Notes under the pieces: generated by a model
What the model saw: only the letters and a program-made list of their open reading frames with translations
The model's database searches: none
Told to the model about the DNA's origin: nothing
Program-made: the position numbers and the translations under genes
Assembly (NCBI GenBank): GCA_023954475.1
Contig: JAMLHW010000009.1
Span: 124,001-188,000, forward strand
Source of the DNA: Anaerolineae bacterium
GTDB taxonomy: Bacteria > Chloroflexota > Anaerolineae > Promineifilales > Promineifilaceae
Length of the DNA: 64,000 bases
Direction: 5' to 3'
In this document: positions 33,048-44,511 of the stretch, in pieces
Layout of the letters: every line of letters begins with the position of its first letter
How positions within the stretch are numbered: the stretch's first letter is position 1

Positions 33048-33106
33048 GCACGACAGGAACCACTCTGAATTCTCAAGAGGCTGCCCACAAAAGGCAGCCT
33101 TTTTTG
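33027..33106 (+). promoter_or_regulatory. Transcription attenuator of the ilv-leu operon
   Basis: Terminator: AGGCTGCC (33078-33085) pairs with GGCAGCCT (33093-33100) over a 7-nt loop and is followed by TTTTT (33101-33105). Antiterminator: TGGGCAGC (33027-33034), inside leader codons 25-27, is perfectly complementary to GCTGCCCA (33080-33087), which includes the terminator's left arm, so only one can form. A ribosome stalled on the Leu/Ile/Val codons (32967-33008) leaves 33027-33034 free and the operon is read; a ribosome that reaches the stop covers it and the terminator forms. This logic matches known ilv attenuators. Confidence 0.85.
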
Positions 33107-33168
33107 TTATTTGGAATCGTTCAGAAACGCATGCAATCGCTGAACTCGCAGAAGTCAAGGAGATATTG

Positions 33169-34872
33169 ATGGAAAAGACAGGAGCCGAAATTCTCTGGGA
33201 ATGTCTGGTACGCGAAGGAGTCGAAGTCGTCTTTGGATATCCGGGCGGTGCCATCATGCCGGTGTATGATGCCATGCTCGACTATCCAGTGCATCATGTC
33301 CTTGTGCGCCATGAGCAGGGCGCTGCCCACATGGCTGACGGGTACGCCCGTGCCTCCGGCAAAGTGGGTGTTGCAATTGCTACGTCTGGTCCGGGCGCAA
33401 CCAATCTCGTCACCGGAATCGCCACAGCGATGATGGACTCCGTGCCCATAGTCTGTATCACAGGCCAGGTTCCAATCAGTGCAATTGGTGGGGACGCGTT
33501 TCAGGAATGCGATGTGACCGGCATCACCTTGCCCATTACCAAGCACAACTTCCTGGTCACATGCGCTGATGAAGTTGCCCAAACTGTGCGCGAAGCATTC
33601 TACATCGCCCGCAGCGGTCGTCCCGGCCCCGTCCTCATCGACTTCCCGAAAAACGCGCAGATCGCAAAAACTGAATTCGTCTATCCTGCTGAACTGAAGC
33701 TTCCAGGCTATCAACCTCCCAAACACGCGCCGTTGGTTGATCTGGAACGCGCGGTCGAACTGATCGCTGAAGCTGAACGCCCTGTGATTTTGGCTGGACA
33801 CGGTGTACTCAAATCTCATGCTTTTGACGAGCTGCGCGAGTTCGCGATGAAAACGCAAACACCGGTTGCCATGACGCTGTTGGGCTTGGGCAGTCTACCG
33901 GCATCACATCCGCTGAGTCTGGGGATGATGGGCATGCACGGGGAAGCGTATGCCAACAATGCCATCCAGAATGCCGACCTACTGCTGGCTTTTGGCATGC
34001 GCTTTGACGATCGGGTGACGGGTAATTTGCGCACATATGCGCCGCGAGCACGCAAGATTCACGTGGAGATTGACGCAAGTGAAATCCACAAGAATGTACA
34101 TGTCGATGTACCGCTGGTCGGCGATTTGAAGACCGTTCTCAGCGATTTGCTGCCGTTGGTGCAGCCGACTGAACACGAAGAGTGGATGGATCAAATTGCC
34201 GAATGGAAAGCGGACACGGAAGCACGCGACATTTTGGCGTGGCCGAATGACGGCTTGCTCTATCAATCGCACGTGATCCGCGACATCTGGAGCAATACCG
34301 GCGGCGATGCGATTATCACGACTGACGTAGGCCAACACCAGATGTGGGCGGCCCAGTATTACCATTTGGAGCAACCGTATCGCTGGCTGACCAGTGGCGG
34401 TGCGGGCACGATGGGCTATGGGATGCCGGCAGCCATTGGTGCGTGGTTTGCCACCAGGGACGAGCGCGAAATTTGGGCCATCGTCGGTGACGGTGGTTTC
34501 CAAATGACGATCACGGAGTTGGGTACAGCCATGCAGGAGCAAGCCAATATCAAGGTGTGCATTTTGAACAACAGCTATCTCGGCATGGTGCGCCAATGGC
34601 AGGAGTTTTTCTTTGACAAGCGCTATTCGGCCGTTTATATGCAGAATCCCGACTTTGTGAAGGTGGCGGAAGCGTATGGCATCGCCTCCCGGCGCGTGAC
34701 GAGGCGCGAGGATGTGGTGGGTGCGCTGGAGTTCGCGCGCAGTGTCAACGGCCCGGTTGTGCTGGAGTTTGTGGTCGAAATGGAAGAGGCTGTTTTCCCA
34801 ATGGTGCCGGCGGGTGCGGACCTGGACGACATGATTCGTCGGCCGATTCGTCGCACAGATTCGGCCGATTAA
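33169..34872 (+). CDS. ilvB: Acetolactate synthase large subunit
   Basis: 567 residues from the ATG at 33169, with AAGGAG seven bases upstream; an open frame extends back to 32971 across the attenuator but is not a real start. ThDP-dependent enzyme making acetolactate or acetohydroxybutyrate, the first common step to Val, Leu and Ile. Motifs: the cofactor-activating Glu in [21 protein letters not shown] for FAD and substrate, and the ThDP motif V-G-D-G-G-F ending with [12 protein letters not shown]. Length is normal. It starts 63 bp after the attenuator terminator. Confidence 0.97.
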   Translation: MEKTGAEILWECLVREGVEVVFGYPGGAIMPVYDAMLDYPVHHVLVRHEQGAAHMADGYARASGKVGVAIATSGPGATNLVTGIATAMMDSVPIVCITGQVPISAIGGDAFQECDVTGITLPITKHNFLVTCADEVAQTVREAFYIARSGRPGPVLIDFPKNAQIAKTEFVYPAELKLPGYQPPKHAPLVDLERAVELIAEAERPVILAGHGVLKSHAFDELREFAMKTQTPVAMTLLGLGSLPASHPLSLGMMGMHGEAYANNAIQNADLLLAFGMRFDDRVTGNLRTYAPRARKIHVEIDASEIHKNVHVDVPLVGDLKTVLSDLLPLVQPTEHEEWMDQIAEWKADTEARDILAWPNDGLLYQSHVIRDIWSNTGGDAIITTDVGQHQMWAAQYYHLEQPYRWLTSGGAGTMGYGMPAAIGAWFATRDEREIWAIVGDGGFQMTITELGTAMQEQANIKVCILNNSYLGMVRQWQEFFFDKRYSAVYMQNPDFVKVAEAYGIASRRVTRREDVVGALEFARSVNGPVVLEFVVEMEEAVFPMVPAGADLDDMIRRPIRRTDSAD

Positions 34873-34917
34873 TCGTGCAAATCGGAAAGATTATCCAAAC
34901 AATGCGGAGAGAATATC

Positions 34918-35463
34918 ATGCGTCAAACCTTAATCGCAATCGTAGAAAACAAACCGGGCGTCCTCAACCGGGTCGCCTCCCTCTTTCGCCGCCGTAACTT
35001 CAACATCGACTCGCTCAACGTCGGCCGAACTGAAGACCCGGACCTGTCACGCATGACCATCGTCGTCGACAGTCGGGATGTGCCGGCCCGTCAGGTCGAG
35101 GCCAACCTGTACAAACTGGTCAACGTCGTCGATGTGCAGGATGTAACCAACCAACAGGCAATCGTTTCCGAGCTGGCGCTGATCAAGATCGACTGTTTGC
35201 CGGAGCGTCGCTCCGAGGTGATCAGTCTGGCCAGTGTCTTTAACGCCACGGTCGCCGATGTCAGCAAGCACACGATGGTAATTCAAATTGCGGCCGAGTC
35301 GGAAAAAGTCGACAGCCTACTGAACATTCTGCGCCCGTTTGGCATTCGCGAAAGTGTGCGCACAGGCCATGTAGCCATGACGCGCGGCTCGTCTTCCGGT
35401 GTGCGCCACACACCGGGTGCAGTGGGCTATTCGAATGGGAAGAGTGCAGTTTCGGCCGATTAA
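34918..35463 (+). CDS. ilvN: Acetolactate synthase small (regulatory) subunit
   Basis: 181 residues. The N-terminal ACT domain reads V-E-N-K-P-G-V-L-N-R-V-A-S-L-F-R-R-R-N-F-N-I-D with the valine-site Asn and Gly residues, and a second ACT-like domain fills the C-terminal half. It binds IlvB and confers valine feedback inhibition. CGGAGAG precedes the ATG. The last 20 residues are Gly/Ser-rich and poorly conserved. Confidence 0.96.
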   Translation: MRQTLIAIVENKPGVLNRVASLFRRRNFNIDSLNVGRTEDPDLSRMTIVVDSRDVPARQVEANLYKLVNVVDVQDVTNQQAIVSELALIKIDCLPERRSEVISLASVFNATVADVSKHTMVIQIAAESEKVDSLLNILRPFGIRESVRTGHVAMTRGSSSGVRHTPGAVGYSNGKSAVSAD

Positions 35464-35546
35464 GAAGTCGTTGGTTTGATAGTTGACAAGTTGGAAAGCT
35501 TGATCTACTCCCACCAAACCATCCAAACCAAGCAACAGGATTCTTC

Positions 35547-36560
35547 ATGGCAACAATGTATTACGAAAACGACGTCAATCCCAAGCTGATCAAGGCGAAA
35601 AAAGTCGCCGTCATCGGCTACGGCTCGCAGGGACACGCCCACGCCCTCAACATGCGCGACAACGGCGTCAACATCATGGTCGGCTTACGCGAAAGCAGCA
35701 AGTCGCGAGCCAAAGCAGAAGCGGACGGCCTTAGAGTCGGCACAGTTGCAACAGCGACTGAATGGGCAGACGTCATCATGGTGCTTGCACCCGACACCAT
35801 GCAACCTGAAATCTATCGCGAAGAAATCGCGCCGAATCTCGCTCCCGGTGACACGCTGATGTTTGCGCACGGCTTCAACATCCACTACGAGACAATTGTG
35901 CCGCCCGGCGATGTCGATGTTAGTCTGTTAGCGCCCAAAGCGCCCGGCCATCGTGTACGCCAGGTCTTTGTTCACGGCGGCGGCACACCGTCGCTCGTTG
36001 CCGTCTATCAAGACGCCAGCGGCCAGGCGCTCGACAACGCCCTCTCGTATGCCTGGGCAACCGGCGGCACGCGCGCTGGCGTGTTGTTGACGACGTTCAA
36101 AGAGGAGACAGAGACTGACCTGTTTGGCGAGCAGGCTGTATTGTGCGGTGGCGTTTCTGAATTGGTCAAAGCCGGTTTTGAAACATTGGTCGAAGGCGGT
36201 TATCAGCCCGAACTGGCTTATTTTGAGACGATGCACGAGCTGAAGTTGATCGTCGATCTCTTCTATCAGGGTGGCCTCAACTACATGCGCTATTCCGTGT
36301 CTGATACGGCCGAATACGGCGATTACGTTTCCGGCCCGCGTGTGGTCGGCGAGCAGGCTAAATACGAGATGAAGCAAGTATTAGCCGACATTCAGAGCGG
36401 CAAATTTGCCCGTCAGTGGATTGCCGAAAACGAATCGGGTCGCGTTGAGTTCAATCGCATGCGACAAGCGGATCAGGACCACATGATCGAGCGCGTTGGA
36501 GCCAAACTACGAGCGATGATGCCGTTTGTGGAACCGGTTGAGGTCAAGCCGGGAGAATAA
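35547..36560 (+). CDS. ilvC: Ketol-acid reductoisomerase (class I)
   Basis: 337 residues, the short class I form. The Rossmann NAD(P)H motif is [11 protein letters not shown], followed by G-L-R-E-S-S-K-S with the Arg and Ser residues that favour NADPH. The catalytic region has A-P-K-A-P-G-H and D-L-F-G-E-Q plus the metal-binding Glu residues in E-T-M-H-E-L. Second enzyme of the branched-chain pathway. AGGA lies at the ribosome site. The 80-bp gap after it holds a hairpin. Confidence 0.96.
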   Translation: MATMYYENDVNPKLIKAKKVAVIGYGSQGHAHALNMRDNGVNIMVGLRESSKSRAKAEADGLRVGTVATATEWADVIMVLAPDTMQPEIYREEIAPNLAPGDTLMFAHGFNIHYETIVPPGDVDVSLLAPKAPGHRVRQVFVHGGGTPSLVAVYQDASGQALDNALSYAWATGGTRAGVLLTTFKEETETDLFGEQAVLCGGVSELVKAGFETLVEGGYQPELAYFETMHELKLIVDLFYQGGLNYMRYSVSDTAEYGDYVSGPRVVGEQAKYEMKQVLADIQSGKFARQWIAENESGRVEFNRMRQADQDHMIERVGAKLRAMMPFVEPVEVKPGE

Positions 36561-36574
36561 GATAGATAGAGCAA

Positions 36575-36609
36575 GGAGATAGAGAACAAAGTTTATCCCC
36601 TCTATCTCC
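36575..36609 (+). repeat. 10-bp hairpin between ilvC and leuA; CTCTATCTC motif
   Basis: GGAGATAGAG (36575-36584) pairs with CTCTATCTCC (36600-36609) over a 15-nt loop. The nonamer CTCTATCTC returns twice in the leuC-leuD gap (39713-39721 and 39726-39734). There is no U-run after the hairpin. It may be a processing or stability element that sets relative expression within the operon. Confidence 0.55.
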
Positions 36610-36640
36610 ACACGCCAGCTCTATCCGGAGCAAAGCGATA

Positions 36641-38263
<1,623 letters not shown>

Positions 38264-38284
38264 GAAATCTCACCCCAAACCAAT

Positions 38285-39709
38285 ATGACCGCACCGCAGA
38301 CATTACTCGACAAAATCTGGGACTCTCACGTCGTTCTCGCCGAACCCGGCGCACCGACTGTACTCTATATCGACCTGCATCTCGTCCACGAAGTCACGTC
38401 GCCGCAAGCCTTCACAGGACTGCGGGCGAAAGGGCTGAAAGTGCGCCGCCCTGACCGCACGGTGGCGACGATGGATCACTCGACGCCAACGCGTGACATG
38501 GCTGATCCGACAGCGCGGCTGTTACTGGTCAAAGATCAGATGGCGGCAAAACAGTTGAATATGCTTGCCAAAAATTGCACTGATTTTGGCATTCGACTCT
38601 ATGACATGGCGAGCGATCACCGCGGCATTGTCCACGTCATTGGGCCGGAGCGTGGGCTGACACAGCCGGGCATGACCATCGTTTGCGGTGACTCGCACAC
38701 GGCGACACACGGTGCTTTTGGCGCGCTGGCGTTTGGCATCGGCACGTCCGAGGTCGAAATGGTCTTGGCGACACAAACTTTGCTCCAATATCGGCCGAAA
38801 ACCTTCCGCGTCAACTATGAAGGCCGCCTGCGCCACGGCGTTACATCAAAGGACATGATTCTCGCCCTGATCGCTAAAAACGGCGTCGGTGGCGGCACAG
38901 GTCACGTCTTCGAATACATGGGCGACGCTGTGCGCGGCCTGGGTATGGAAGCGCGCATGACGATGTGCAACATGTCCATCGAAGGCGGCGCACGTGCCGG
39001 CATGATCGCACCCGACGATACCACGTTCGAATACATCGCGGGACGCGACTTTGCGCCCAAAGGCGTAGCGTGGGACAAAGCCGTCGCCCAATGGCGCACA
39101 CTGCGCAGTGACGATGGCGCAACTTACGACAAATCGATCACAATTGATGTCGACAAAATGGAGCCGATGATCACCTACGGCACCAATCCCGGGATGGGCA
39201 TGCCGATCAACGGACGCGTTCCCGATCCGGCGACCATTCGCGACAGCAACCAGCGTCAATCACTCGATAAGGCACTAACTTACATGGATTTGCAGCCGGG
39301 CCAACCACTGATCGGCCAGAAAGTGGATGTCGTTTTTGTCGGTAGCTGCACCAATTCGCGCATGACCGATTTGCGCGAAGCGGCGGCCATGATCGACGGG
39401 CGCAAAGTCGCCGACAACGTACGCATGATGATTGTACCGGGTAGCGAAGATGTGCGCCGTCAAGCTGAGGCCGAAGGACTGCACGAGATTTTCCAGCGTG
39501 CCGGAGCCGAGTGGCGCAGCGCAGGCTGTTCGATGTGCATCGCCATGAACGGCGACCAGTTAGCTCCAGGACAATACGCTGTCAGCACGAGCAATCGCAA
39601 CTTTGAAGGGCGCCAGGGCAAAGGCGGACGCACGTTTCTCGCCAGTCCACTGACTGCCGTTGCCTCAGCCGTGAATGGAGTAGTCACCGATCCCAGAACA
39701 TTAGGATAG
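38285..39709 (+). CDS. leuC: 3-isopropylmalate dehydratase large subunit
   Basis: 474 residues. Aconitase-family iron-sulfur enzyme interconverting 2- and 3-isopropylmalate with LeuD. Cluster ligands are visible as V-G-S-C-T-N-S-R (first Cys) and C-S-M-C-I-A-M-N (second and third Cys); [11 protein letters not shown] is the usual substrate segment. It begins 21 bp after leuA; no clear ribosome site, suggesting coupling to leuA translation. Confidence 0.96.
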   Translation: MTAPQTLLDKIWDSHVVLAEPGAPTVLYIDLHLVHEVTSPQAFTGLRAKGLKVRRPDRTVATMDHSTPTRDMADPTARLLLVKDQMAAKQLNMLAKNCTDFGIRLYDMASDHRGIVHVIGPERGLTQPGMTIVCGDSHTATHGAFGALAFGIGTSEVEMVLATQTLLQYRPKTFRVNYEGRLRHGVTSKDMILALIAKNGVGGGTGHVFEYMGDAVRGLGMEARMTMCNMSIEGGARAGMIAPDDTTFEYIAGRDFAPKGVAWDKAVAQWRTLRSDDGATYDKSITIDVDKMEPMITYGTNPGMGMPINGRVPDPATIRDSNQRQSLDKALTYMDLQPGQPLIGQKVDVVFVGSCTNSRMTDLREAAAMIDGRKVADNVRMMIVPGSEDVRRQAEAEGLHEIFQRAGAEWRSAGCSMCIAMNGDQLAPGQYAVSTSNRNFEGRQGKGGRTFLASPLTAVASAVNGVVTDPRTLG

Positions 39710-39712
39710 AGC

Positions 39713-39734
39713 CTCTATCTCAAAACTCTATCTC
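39713..39734 (+). repeat. Two direct copies of CTCTATCTC between leuC and leuD
   Basis: CTCTATCTC occurs at 39713-39721 and 39726-39734 in the short leuC-leuD gap. The same nonamer forms the right arm of the hairpin before leuA. The reverse complement GATAGAG appears at 39705. Possibly the relic of a duplicated spacer or a site for an RNA-binding protein. Confidence 0.45.
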
Positions 39735-39745
39735 TACACTCAAAC

Positions 39746-40336
39746 ATGCAACCATTTAATACACTCAACTCAACTGTGATGCCGTTGCCCATCAATGATG
39801 TGGACACGGACCAGATCATTCCCGCCGTTTATTTGAAAGTTACCAGCAAGGATGGGCTGGTCGATGGGCTGTTTTCGCGCTGGCGCTATTTGCCGGACGG
39901 CTCACCCGATCCCGATTTCGTTTTGAACAAGCCGGAATACGCTGGTGCTAAAGTGCTGTTGGCCGGTGACAATTTCGGCACCGGCTCATCCCGTGAACAT
40001 GCACCGTGGGCGTTGACTGGCTGGGGCTTTCGCGCTGTGATCAGCACGTCGTTTGCCGACATTTTCCGCAGCAATTCGCTCAAGAACGGCTTGCTGCCCA
40101 TCGCCGTTGACGAGGAAACACATAAACAGCTATTTTCGCTAACGGCTGAGGACCCAGGGGCTGCTGTTGCAATCGATCTGGCGAAGCAAACGCTGACGCT
40201 GCCCGACGGGCGTGCCGTCCCGTTTCCCATCGATGCATTCAGCAAGCAATGTATGCTCGACGGCGTTGATCAACTCGGCTACTTACTAAACCAAACAGAA
40301 GCCGTCGCTGCCTACGAAACAAACACCGGCAAGTAG
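39746..40336 (+). CDS. leuD: 3-isopropylmalate dehydratase small subunit
   Basis: 196 residues, the swivelling domain partner of LeuC. Signature motifs: N-D-V-D-T-D-Q-I-I-P-A near the N-terminus, and G-D-N-F-G-T-G-S-S-R-E-H-A-P-W-A-L that binds the substrate carboxylates. Length is that of the standard bacterial (not archaeal) type. Confidence 0.96.
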   Translation: MQPFNTLNSTVMPLPINDVDTDQIIPAVYLKVTSKDGLVDGLFSRWRYLPDGSPDPDFVLNKPEYAGAKVLLAGDNFGTGSSREHAPWALTGWGFRAVISTSFADIFRSNSLKNGLLPIAVDEETHKQLFSLTAEDPGAAVAIDLAKQTLTLPDGRAVPFPIDAFSKQCMLDGVDQLGYLLNQTEAVAAYETNTGK

Positions 40337-40383
40337 ATTGATCCGAGAAGCCGGGTATTTGCGAAAAAATCGGTTGTTTTGAA

Positions 40384-40863
40384 ATGATGACAGAAAGAGA
40401 CCGCGCTGCGCTCATAGAAGAAATGAGAAACTTTCCGGACAGGCTCGAACTGTTAGTAGCCGGGCTTTCGGCCGAACAACTCACGACAGCCGTCATCGAC
40501 GGCGAGTGGACAATAGCGCAGAACGTGCACCACGTTGTCGATTCACACATGAACAGCTACGTGCGCTGCAAACTCATGGCAACAGAAGACAATCCACCGC
40601 TCAAGCCGTACGACGAGGTCGCGTGGAGTCGGTTTGTGGATGCCAAATCGGCCGATTTGACGGCCACATTCCAACTCCTGCACGGTCTGCATGCACGCTG
40701 GGTCATCTTTTGGGAAAACCTGCCCGACGCAGCATGGTCGCGCACCGGCGATCACCTGGCGAGCGGGTCGGTCACTCTGGCCGAACAATTACAGCTATAC
40801 GTCGACCACGGCAACGCTCATCTCGACCAGATCAGGCGTACCCTGCGCGCCATGAACAGGTAA
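40384..40863 (+). CDS. DinB/YfiT-family putative metal-dependent hydrolase or thiol transferase
   Basis: 159 residues, a four-helix bundle of the DinB superfamily. The three metal-binding His residues can be placed in N-V-H-H-V-V-D-S-H and in Y-V-D-H-G-N-A-H-L-D-Q-I near the C-terminus. Members transfer low-molecular-weight thiols (bacillithiol, mycothiol) or hydrolyse small amides. Its position between leuD and cimA, with short spacing, makes it part of the operon, though nothing suggests a role in amino acid synthesis. ATG at 40384 or 40387. Confidence 0.75.
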   Translation: MMTERDRAALIEEMRNFPDRLELLVAGLSAEQLTTAVIDGEWTIAQNVHHVVDSHMNSYVRCKLMATEDNPPLKPYDEVAWSRFVDAKSADLTATFQLLHGLHARWVIFWENLPDAAWSRTGDHLASGSVTLAEQLQLYVDHGNAHLDQIRRTLRAMNR

Positions 40864-40867
40864 AAGC

Positions 40868-42427
40868 ATGTCAGACACAGTGTTCATCTATGACACAACC
40901 CTGCGCGACGGTACACAGCGCGAAGGAATCTCGCTCTCGCTTGCCGACAAGCTCAAGATTGCCCGGCGGTTAGACGAATTTGGCGTCCACTACATCGAAG
41001 GTGGCTGGCCCGGCTCCAATCCGAAGGACGTCGAATTCTTCAACGCCGTGCGCACGATGGATTTCAAGCACGCCAAAATCGCCGCTTTCGGCTCGACGCG
41101 TCGCAAAGACACGCGTCCTGAAGATGATCCCAATTTGCGTGCGTTGCTCGACGCCGGGGCACCCGTTTGCACCGTTGTCGGCAAAAGCTGGGATTTGCAC
41201 GTGCGCGATGTGTTGGTGGCTGATTTGGAAGAAAATCTGGCGATGATTGCCGAGAGTGTTGCCTACCTCAAGTCACAGGACAAAGAAGTCGTCTACGACG
41301 CCGAGCATTTCTTTGACGGATACAAAGCTAACCCGGAATACGCGCTGATGACGGTCAAAATTGCGGCCGAAAACGGCGCAGATTGCGTCGTGTTGTGCGA
41401 CACAAACGGTGGCTCGCTGCCGTGGGAGATTGCCCGTATCACCAGAGAGGTGATGGACGCGATTGATGCGCCGGTAGGCATACACACACACGATGACGGC
41501 GGCTGTGCTGTCGCCAATTCGCTGGCAGCCATTGATGTTGGCGCGATTCACGTGCAGGGAACGATCAACGGGTATGGCGAACGGGTCGGCAATGCCGATC
41601 TGTGCAGCATTATCCCGGATCTACAGCTCAAAATGAGGCGAAACTGTGTTTCGGCCGAATCCCTCACCCACCTCACCGATCTCGCCCATTACGTCGCCGA
41701 AATCGCCAATCTGCCGCACGACACACACGCGCCCTACGTCGGTGACAGCGCCTTTGCCCACAAGGGCGGCATTCACGTCGCGGCCATGCGGCGCAATGTC
41801 CTCAGTTACCAGCACATCGACCCAACCCTGATCGGCAACCAGCAGCGCACCGTTGTATCGGAGTTGTCCGGGCGCGGTAATGTGTTGGACAAGGCGGCTG
41901 AGTTCGGCGTGGATGTCGATTCGGCCGAAGCACGCGCCATTCTCGACCAGATCAAACAATTGGAAGCTGAAGGCTTTGCTTTCGAAGCCAGCGAAGCATC
42001 CATGGCGCTGCTCATGCGGCGCATGAAACCCGATTATAAGCCACCGTTTGAACTAATCGACTTCACAACCTGGATCACGCACCGCAGTGGCTTGGGCATG
42101 GTTTCAGACGCTTCGGTCAAAATCCGCATAGACGGCGAGCAAATCCACACAGCATCGGATGGCAATGGCCCGGTGAATGCACTCAGCTACGCACTGCGCA
42201 AGGCGCTGTTCACCAAATACCCGCAGTTGCAAACGGTACATTTGAGCGATTATAAAGTGCGCATTCTCGACGGCGAAAACGGCACCGGCGCGCGCGTCCG
42301 CGTCCTCATCGATTTCATCGACGGGGAGCGCCGCTGGAGTACGGTTGGCGCCAGCACAAACATCATCGAAGCCAGCTACCATGCGTTGGCGGATAGCTAC
42401 GAGTACGCATTACTAAACGGAAATTAG
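40868..42427 (+). CDS. cimA: (R)-citramalate synthase
   Basis: 519 residues. DRE-TIM enzyme condensing acetyl-CoA with pyruvate to make citramalate, which LeuCD and LeuB then turn into 2-ketobutyrate for isoleucine. It is told from LeuA by the CimA-type start Y-D-T-T-L-R-D-G-T-Q-R-E-G-I and the motif Y-I-E-G-G-W-P-G-S-N-P-K-D. H-T-H-D-D-G-G holds the metal ligands and N-G-Y-G-E-R-V-G-N the CoA loop. The C-terminal regulatory domain is present. It starts 4 bp after the DinB gene, preceded by AGG. Its presence explains isoleucine synthesis without threonine deaminase in this locus. Confidence 0.93.
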   Translation: MSDTVFIYDTTLRDGTQREGISLSLADKLKIARRLDEFGVHYIEGGWPGSNPKDVEFFNAVRTMDFKHAKIAAFGSTRRKDTRPEDDPNLRALLDAGAPVCTVVGKSWDLHVRDVLVADLEENLAMIAESVAYLKSQDKEVVYDAEHFFDGYKANPEYALMTVKIAAENGADCVVLCDTNGGSLPWEIARITREVMDAIDAPVGIHTHDDGGCAVANSLAAIDVGAIHVQGTINGYGERVGNADLCSIIPDLQLKMRRNCVSAESLTHLTDLAHYVAEIANLPHDTHAPYVGDSAFAHKGGIHVAAMRRNVLSYQHIDPTLIGNQQRTVVSELSGRGNVLDKAAEFGVDVDSAEARAILDQIKQLEAEGFAFEASEASMALLMRRMKPDYKPPFELIDFTTWITHRSGLGMVSDASVKIRIDGEQIHTASDGNGPVNALSYALRKALFTKYPQLQTVHLSDYKVRILDGENGTGARVRVLIDFIDGERRWSTVGASTNIIEASYHALADSYEYALLNGN

Positions 42428-42436
42428 AAGCGCATT

Positions 42437-43522
42437 ATGCAAGCAAACATCGTCGTATTGCCCGGTGACGGTATCGGGGTTGAAGTAGTGACCGCAGCGC
42501 TGGCTGTCCTGGAAGCAATCGGCCGAAAATTCGGTCACGAATTCGATACCGAAGAATATCTGATCGGTGGCTGCGCCATTGACGCACACGGGACAGCATT
42601 GCCGGACGAGACGAGACAGGCGTGTTTATCGGCCGATGCCGTCTTACTCGGCGCTGTAGGCGGACCCAAATGGGACGATCCCAACGCACCGGTGCGGCCT
42701 GAACAAGGGCTACTGGCGATTCGCAAAGCGATGGGACTCTACGCCAACCTGCGCCCAGTCAAACTCCATCCCGACCTCATCGACGCATCCCCGCTGCGAC
42801 CGGAGCGGCTGGCCGGCGTCGATCTGCTCGTCATCCGCGAGTTGACCGGCGGTCTCTACTTCGGTGAAGGCGGACGCTGGGTTGAAAACGGCGAAGAATG
42901 GGGCAAAAATACGATGATCTACAGCGCCGGCGAGATTCGTCGTATTGCCAAACTGGCTTTCGACGCCGCTCGTGGTCGTCGTAAGAAGCTGGCCTCCATC
43001 GACAAAGCCAACGTACTCGATGTCATGCGACTGTGGCGCAAGACGGTTGCGGAAGTCGCCGAGGATTATCCCGATGTTGAACTCGAAAACGTCCTCGTCG
43101 ACGCTGCCACGATGCATTTGCTCAGCCGTCCGGCGTCATTTGATGTCATGGTGGCAGGCAACATGTTCGGCGACATCATCACCGACGAAGCATCCATGCT
43201 GTCCGGATCGATGGGGAATTTGCCATCGGCGTCACTTGGTCAACATCTCAATCGGCACGGCAAACCACAAGGCTTGTACGAACCGATACATGGCTCTGCA
43301 CCTGACATTGCCGGACGTGGCATTGCCAATCCGATCGGCACAATTTTATCGCTGGCGCTGCTGCTGAGACATTCCCTGGGGCTTGAACTTGAAGCGACAG
43401 CAATCGAAAACGCGGTTGACCAGGCTCTGAGTGATGGTGTTCGCACGGCCGATCTGGCAAGCGACGGCAAAAAATCAGTTAACACGCAACAAATGACCGC
43501 AGCAATTTTAGTCCATATTTGA
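42437..43522 (+). CDS. leuB: 3-isopropylmalate dehydrogenase
   Basis: 361 residues. Beta-decarboxylating dehydrogenase; converts 3-isopropylmalate, and probably citramalate-derived methylmalate, using NAD. Motifs: [10 protein letters not shown], the Arg-rich substrate loop L-R-P-V-K and [20 protein letters not shown] for NAD, and [11 protein letters not shown]. It starts 9 bp after cimA. Its stop overlaps a potential early start of the next gene by 4 bp. Confidence 0.95.
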   Translation: MQANIVVLPGDGIGVEVVTAALAVLEAIGRKFGHEFDTEEYLIGGCAIDAHGTALPDETRQACLSADAVLLGAVGGPKWDDPNAPVRPEQGLLAIRKAMGLYANLRPVKLHPDLIDASPLRPERLAGVDLLVIRELTGGLYFGEGGRWVENGEEWGKNTMIYSAGEIRRIAKLAFDAARGRRKKLASIDKANVLDVMRLWRKTVAEVAEDYPDVELENVLVDAATMHLLSRPASFDVMVAGNMFGDIITDEASMLSGSMGNLPSASLGQHLNRHGKPQGLYEPIHGSAPDIAGRGIANPIGTILSLALLLRHSLGLELEATAIENAVDQALSDGVRTADLASDGKKSVNTQQMTAAILVHI

Positions 43523-43548
43523 ACGGTGTAGAATCAGAGGGACACGCA

Positions 43549-44322
43549 ATGACAACTAATTACGTATGGTTCGATGGTGAATTTGTCGCGCTGGCAACGG
43601 CGCGGGCTTACTTCAAGGATAACCCTCGGTATCAGTCACCGAGCATCGTTGAAGGGTTGCGCTGCTACGCAACGGAACGGGGTGCGGCTGTATTTCGGTT
43701 ACAAGATCATGTGGCGCACTTCGTTTCTCGAGTTGAAGAGATGGGCTTCACGTTGGATGCGTATCGTGAATTGAGCCTGGCAAGTGCTGTACTGCGTACC
43801 ATTATGGTCAACAATCTGTACGAATCCCATGTGCGGTTGCAGTTGTTTATGGAGCTGCCGGACCAGTCGCAACCTGCCGGCAATATTCGGCCGAAAATTC
43901 TGATCACGGCCACAGCCATCGACAGCGACCCGCTCACCTTGTCGGTAGACGGCTATGAAGCCGACTTCACACAACCAACGCGCTTTGTCGTGTCGGACAA
44001 CATTGTGTTTACGGAACCGGCGGTCGATTCCTGTGACATGGTTGCACGCGAAACGGTAATCGAATTCATTGCGAAAACAGGATACAAACTCGTCGAAACA
44101 CCCTTTTCGGCCGAATTACTGCACGCATGTGATGAGGCTTTTCTCTGCTCGACACAGGATGAAATCAAGCGCATTGACACGGTAGCCGGCATCGCCATTA
44201 TCGGCCCGGAAACCCATCGTATTACCAATGCTTTGCAGGAACAATACCGGGCAACAGCACGTGGCGAAACGCAACGGTCATTGGGCTGGGTCAATTATGT
44301 CACAATGGAGCCATTATTTTAG
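43549..44322 (+). CDS. Class IV (branched-chain type) aminotransferase lacking the PLP-lysine segment
   Basis: 257 residues from the ATG at 43549; an in-frame start at 43519 overlaps leuB. N- and C-terminal parts follow E. coli IlvE closely: Y-V-W-F-D-G-E-F-V, I-V-E-G-L-R-C-Y, V-F-R-L-Q-D-H at the start, then V-I-E-F-I-A-K-T-G-Y, A-C-D-E-A-F-L-C-S-T and G-W-V-N-Y at the end. Between them about 45 residues are missing: the sequence passes from F-T-Q-P-T-R straight to F-V-V-S-D-N, skipping the region that in IlvE holds the Schiff-base lysine (A-K-A-G-G-N-Y) and the following E-G-x-G-E-N. No other lysine stands in that context. By position it should be ilvE, but it appears unable to form the internal aldimine. 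Confidence 0.8.
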   Translation: MTTNYVWFDGEFVALATARAYFKDNPRYQSPSIVEGLRCYATERGAAVFRLQDHVAHFVSRVEEMGFTLDAYRELSLASAVLRTIMVNNLYESHVRLQLFMELPDQSQPAGNIRPKILITATAIDSDPLTLSVDGYEADFTQPTRFVVSDNIVFTEPAVDSCDMVARETVIEFIAKTGYKLVETPFSAELLHACDEAFLCSTQDEIKRIDTVAGIAIIGPETHRITNALQEQYRATARGETQRSLGWVNYVTMEPLF

Positions 44323-44400
44323 GCAATTGACTGGCTGCCAACTGTCTTTTCCTGCCGTCTCTGTTGGCTAATCATCGCGTTAGCACCCGATTATGATGGT

Positions 44401-44428
44401 TTGTCGCACCAAAACGATACAGTATAAT
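44401..44428 (+). promoter_or_regulatory. Promoter for the chlI-chlD gene
   Basis: TTGTCG (44401-44406), a 16-bp spacer and a perfect TATAAT (44423-44428). The expected transcript start near 44435 gives a leader of about 77 nt before the ATG at 44512. Confidence 0.6.
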
Positions 44429-44511
44429 CTTTAGCGAATGCGTCGCGTTTGCCTCTAGCGTCAACCAGCGACCAATAACTGACCATTCAGAATCGATTTT
44501 TCGGAGCATTT

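Noticed and set aside
32971-33168. In-frame N-terminal extension of IlvB
   Set aside because: It spans the leader peptide and attenuator terminator; IlvB proteins start near the ATG at 33169, which has a good ribosome site.
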